Below are positions 6,276 to 8,569 of a stretch of DNA of 8,569 bases, in pieces. Positions within the stretch are counted from its first letter, which is position 1. Each line of letters begins with the position of its first letter. The notes beneath the pieces are model-generated. The model saw nothing but the letters and a program-made list of their open reading frames with translations, did no database searches and was not told the DNA's origin. The stretch lies in contig DPYD01000054.1 in assembly GCA_003545515.1 (NCBI GenBank), forward strand, positions 1-8,569, in the 5' to 3' direction. The DNA is from Candidatus Kaiserbacteria bacterium. GTDB taxonomy: Bacteria; Patescibacteriota; Minisyncoccia; Phycocordibacterales; UBA2100. Made by a program: the position numbers and the translations under genes.

Positions 6276-7505
6276 CTATTCTTGCTGTAGCACCTGCCGC
6301 AAGCTCCGATACTTATTGGCCGGATCCCAAAACATATAGCCATAGAGACCGGCATCGTTGACCGCCTTGATCTGCGCTTCTACCATCGCCGGCGTGTATG
6401 CTACCGGGTAATCAAAGCTCTGGAGCCATGGGCGCATGACCGACATGGCGTAGGATGGTTTTTCATATATTGCGGGAGTCGACGTCCCGATGCGCGTGTG
6501 CGTGAATGATTGTGTCGCAGTCGTTGTTGCAAGCGTACGCCGCACGGCCTCGCTCATCGAAAAATGCACAATGTTATACGCGTTCGCATTCACATCGGTA
6601 TAACCGTGGAAACCCTTCGGGTAGTGCGATGGATACACCATGGGGGCGACATAATCGAAATACGGGAGCGTACGCTCCAAGACCTGTCCGATGTTAAGGT
6701 CGTCCTCGTTCGTCGCCGTCATGCCGAAGAGGTCGGCCGAGAGAACGGCTCCGGTCAGTTTGAGTTCCGCTTGGAGAAATCTGTAGAACTCTTCAAGGGC
6801 GACTTGTTTTCCCTTCCCGATGCTCCACGGGAAATAAATGTCCTTCATGTCGCCATCCGAAGGAAAGCGAATGTAGTCGAAGTTCAGCTCATCAAAACCC
6901 ATCGCATAGGATTCCTTTGCGAGTGTCGCGATGTATTCCCAGAACGGCCGTGCGCCGACATCAATGAACGAGAGTCCTTTGTGGTCCTTCCATGGCGTTG
7001 ATGTAGCGCTCGCCTTTTTTACCGCGAGTTCCGGATGCGCTTTCGTATAAAGCGGGTCTTGGAAGACCGTGATGCGTCCGATAACGTAAACTCCATTGTC
7101 GTGCAATTCCTTCACGAACTCCTTCATGTCGTTGGCACCGCATTTGTCTGATACATAGGGTGCAAGCATCGGGTCATCCGATGGAAACGCAATGCCGCCC
7201 GAATAATCCTTTATGTCGATGACGATTGCGTTCAGCTCTGTTTCGTAAATAAGCTTCGTTAGGTCATCTCTGAACGACGGAGTGCCTGCCGCGCATTGAG
7301 TCATATAAATCGCCTTTACCGGCACGGGGGTGGGAATGTGTTTGACAGCCGGAACCGTCGGTTGTGTCGAGGTGCTCGTTTCGTATACGCCGGAGATACG
7401 CACGAACGACAGTTGGGGGGATCCTGAAGAGTATGCAAATACACCCGCCGTCCCAAGTGCTATAAACGCGGTGGAGGCGAGCAATCCGGCACTATAACGT
7501 GTCAT
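6276..7505 (-). CDS. Membrane-anchored DUF4015 putative glycoside hydrolase
   Basis: 409 residues. A signal-anchor helix (about 6-25) is followed by a short Thr/Pro/Val linker and a TIM-barrel domain (about 63-405). Recognisable motifs are VKAIYMTQ (63-70), AIVIDIKDYSG (93-103), DELNFDYIRFPSDG (205-218), SADLFG (256-261), APMVYPSHYPKG (287-298) and GYMFWDP (389-395). These are the signature strands of DUF4015 (PF13200), related to alpha-amylase-like glycosidases. D210 in the FDYIRFP strand is a plausible catalytic acid. The substrate is not known; an extracytoplasmic glycan is likely from the anchor. The frame runs up to a TTG at 7592, but I chose the ATG at 7505 because it places the hydrophobic helix at the N-terminus and gives a 14-nt overlap with the preceding small membrane gene, suggesting coupled translation. 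No clear Shine-Dalgarno precedes it. Confidence 0.88.
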   Translation of the reverse strand: MTRYSAGLLASTAFIALGTAGVFAYSSGSPQLSFVRISGVYETSTSTQPTVPAVKHIPTPVPVKAIYMTQCAAGTPSFRDDLTKLIYETELNAIVIDIKDYSGGIAFPSDDPMLAPYVSDKCGANDMKEFVKELHDNGVYVIGRITVFQDPLYTKAHPELAVKKASATSTPWKDHKGLSFIDVGARPFWEYIATLAKESYAMGFDELNFDYIRFPSDGDMKDIYFPWSIGKGKQVALEEFYRFLQAELKLTGAVLSADLFGMTATNEDDLNIGQVLERTLPYFDYVAPMVYPSHYPKGFHGYTDVNANAYNIVHFSMSEAVRRTLATTTATQSFTHTRIGTSTPAIYEKPSYAMSVMRPWLQSFDYPVAYTPAMVEAQIKAVNDAGLYGYMFWDPANKYRSLRQVLQQE

Positions 7506-7713
7506 GTGTATTGGATGGCGAGGGATTCTCCACCGTCTCGGTGTTTTTACGCTGTTCTCCTGCGCTTCCGCGCCGTTGCACGGCAATACCAAGCCCTATA
7601 ACGAAAATACCTGCAATGAAAAATAGAACAGTATCCCAACTCGAAGGAAATCCCAAGAAGGGCAGTACGGCGACAAAACTACCTGCGAATATTATGAGAA
7701 TATCAAGAGTCAT
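7492..7713 (-). CDS. Small two-helix membrane protein, unknown function
   Basis: 73 residues. Two hydrophobic segments, about 3-22 (LDILIIFAGSFVAVLPFLGF) and 26-45 (WDTVLFFIAGIFVIGLGIAV), are joined by a short loop. A polar basic tail (QRRGSAGEQRKN) follows, ending near 73. The expected arrangement is a hairpin in the cytoplasmic membrane with a cytoplasmic tail. I do not recognise a family. It overlaps the DUF4015 gene by 14 nt and is the first gene after a gap of about 80 bp, so it probably leads that transcript. A small accessory subunit or membrane partner for the DUF4015 protein is one possibility, but that is inference from position only. Confidence 0.7.
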   Translation of the reverse strand: MTLDILIIFAGSFVAVLPFLGFPSSWDTVLFFIAGIFVIGLGIAVQRRGSAGEQRKNTETVENPSPSNTHDTL

Positions 7714-7736
7714 ACGGAACAGCGATTAATCACAAG

Positions 7737-7742
7737 AGTATA
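7737..7742 (-). promoter_or_regulatory. Possible -10 element (TATACT) before the small membrane gene
   Basis: On the minus strand TATACT lies about 23 nt upstream of the ATG at 7713, in the only gap (7714-7795) between rsmI and the next gene. A TTGATT lies 14 nt further upstream, which is too close for a standard -35, so the call rests mainly on the -10 match and the AT-rich setting. Confidence 0.3.
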
Positions 7743-7795
7743 GCCAATCGGAAATAAATCAATACTCTATTCCACAGACGTTACCAACTAATACC

Positions 7796-8476
7796 TTATA
7801 CCTGAATGATAACAACGAATTCGCCCCGCGCTTTCTTATTTTTTTCTATGCTCTTTGAGAGTTCCGCGGGAGACCCAATGAGAACCTCTTCATGTATCTT
7901 TGTTAGTTCACGCGCAATGGTCACACGTGCATTTGGCGCCGCATTTGCAAGCTCGCCAAGAAACTTAAGAATCCGGTGCGGCGATTCGTAGAGAATGACA
8001 GGTACTTCACTCTCGGCTATCTTTTTAACTGCAGTTTGGCGCCCCTTCTTGTGCGGCAAAAAGCCGAGAAATAGAAATCCGCCCGCGGAAATACCCGCTA
8101 TCGAGAGCGCCGCCGTTAGGGCCGATGGGCCCGGTATTGCCTCTATGTTCGCCTCCGGCAATTCTTCGCGCACTTTAGCGACTAATCGCGCGCCCGGGTC
8201 GGAAATACCAGGCGTGCCTGCATCGGTCACATACGCTACATGCTCTCCATTTTCCATGCGCTCGATAACCTCTTCTGCTTTCTTGCCTTCTGTCGCGGCA
8301 TCGAGTCTGAAAACCGATGTACGTAGTCCGTAGTGTGAGAGCAGTTTGGAAACAACGCGCGTATCTTCTGCATATATCGCATTGCATTCCTTTAGTGTCC
8401 ACAGTCCTCGGAACGTCATGTCTCCTAAATTACCAATAGGAGTCGCGACAATTGAGAGCTTACCCATGTGGTCCAC
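7796..8476 (-). CDS. rsmI: 16S rRNA (cytidine(1402)-2'-O)-methyltransferase RsmI
   Basis: 226 residues from the GTG at 8476. It begins with the family opening GKLSIVATPIGNLGDMTFR, then AEDTRVVSKLL and TDAGTPGISDPGARL (residues 84-98). It continues with AIPGPSALTAALS, LYESPHRI and RELTKIHEE. These are the SAM-binding and active-site motifs of the tetrapyrrole-methylase fold in RsmI, which methylates the 2'-OH of C1402 in the ribosomal P site and tunes start-codon decoding. It is shorter than the roughly 280 residues of E. coli RsmI because the C-terminal extension is missing, as is common in reduced genomes. A GGAAG 6 nt before the GTG supports that start. An ATG at 8467 would remove three residues and is the alternative. 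The GTG begins one base after the stop codon of the preceding Mur-ligase-like gene, so the two are probably coupled. Confidence 0.95.
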   Translation of the reverse strand: MDHMGKLSIVATPIGNLGDMTFRGLWTLKECNAIYAEDTRVVSKLLSHYGLRTSVFRLDAATEGKKAEEVIERMENGEHVAYVTDAGTPGISDPGARLVAKVREELPEANIEAIPGPSALTAALSIAGISAGGFLFLGFLPHKKGRQTAVKKIAESEVPVILYESPHRILKFLGELANAAPNARVTIARELTKIHEEVLIGSPAELSKSIEKNKKARGEFVVIIQV

Positions 8477-8477
8477 A

Positions 8478-8569
8478 TTACTCTTCCGTTATTTGCTCTG
8501 CAACCTTATAGATGTCTCCTGCGCCCATGGTGATAAGCAAGCTTCGAGCTTCGAGCTTCGAGCTTCGAG
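8478..8569 (-). CDS. murC: C-terminal end of probable UDP-N-acetylmuramate-L-alanine ligase (MurC)
   Basis: Only the last 30 codons are in view, ending at TAA (8478-8480). The visible end LLITMGAGDIYKVAEQI matches the closing strand and helix of MurC, the cytoplasmic ligase that adds L-alanine to UDP-MurNAc in peptidoglycan synthesis; MurC proteins commonly end with a T-x-GAGDI segment. The identification rests on this short stretch, and another Mur ligase is possible. Upstream of it the frame runs through a 7-bp tandem repeat (8540-8569), giving the unit SSKLEAR. That is not a normal part of the family and may mean a variable or disrupted gene, or a contig end in a repeat. Confidence 0.55.
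   Translation of the reverse strand, partial: RSSKLEARSLLITMGAGDIYKVAEQITEE
8540..8569. repeat. Heptanucleotide tandem repeat (AGCTTCG), at least 4 copies, reaching the window edge
   Basis: Four perfect adjacent copies of AGCTTCG (8540-8567) plus two more bases run to the end of the window, so the true copy number is unknown. The repeat lies in the reading frame of the probable murC. Because 7 is not a multiple of 3, gain or loss of one unit would shift the frame. Confidence 0.9.

Noticed and set aside
7506..7592. TTG start at 7592 for the DUF4015 protein
   Set aside because: It would place 29 residues before the signal-anchor helix and overlap the small membrane gene by about 100 nt; the ATG at 7505 gives a normal anchor.

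Overview
This window reads as a piece of a bacterial genome of Candidate Phyla Radiation (Patescibacteria, probably Parcubacteria) type. That placement is an inference. It rests on the compact gene set typical of those genomes: a short RsmI, a membrane-anchored PaaX/Cas2-like protein, a VirD4/TraD-like ATPase next to a PKD surface protein, and a DUF4015 putative glycoside hydrolase. No rRNA or other decisive marker is present. Base composition looks balanced (about half G+C by eye). Every gene I accept lies on the minus strand, so the window is described from high to low coordinates in the direction of transcription.

Right end (8569 to about 7490): the last codons of a probable murC, whose reading frame runs into a perfect 7-bp tandem repeat that reaches the window edge. 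Next come rsmI (16S rRNA 2'-O-methylation) and, after a short gap with a possible promoter, a 73-residue two-helix membrane protein. Middle (7505 to 2677): a membrane-anchored DUF4015 TIM-barrel protein overlaps the small membrane gene by 14 nt. It is followed by about 135 bp of low-complexity fold-back DNA, then a VirD4/TraD-like P-loop ATPase. The ATPase's disordered C-terminal tail overlaps, out of frame, the start of a membrane protein with Ig-like, PKD and lamin-tail-like ectodomains. A 21-residue hydrophobic reading frame is joined to the end of that gene by an ATGA overlap. The ATPase and PKD protein are probably one translationally coupled unit acting at the cell envelope.

Left-centre (2669 to 1958): a single gene for a membrane-anchored winged-helix plus Cas2-like (PaaX-type) protein, bracketed by two 39-bp imperfect palindromes with the same ends and the same ACAGCTGT core. 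One abuts the stop codon and the other lies 4 nt from the start codon. This 712-bp cassette is the most unusual thing here. It could be a small mobile or dispersed element, or a regulator sitting on its own operators. There is no CRISPR array and no cas1.

Left end (1849 to 1): a sugar-nucleotide epimerase/dehydratase fused to an N-terminal-type GT4 half-domain, followed 14 bp later by a GT4 glycosyltransferase cut off by the window edge. The fused half-domain resembles the neighbouring enzyme. Together they look like part of a surface-glycan gene cluster. No gene-free stretch exceeds 300 bp, and I saw no tRNA, rRNA or known riboswitch.
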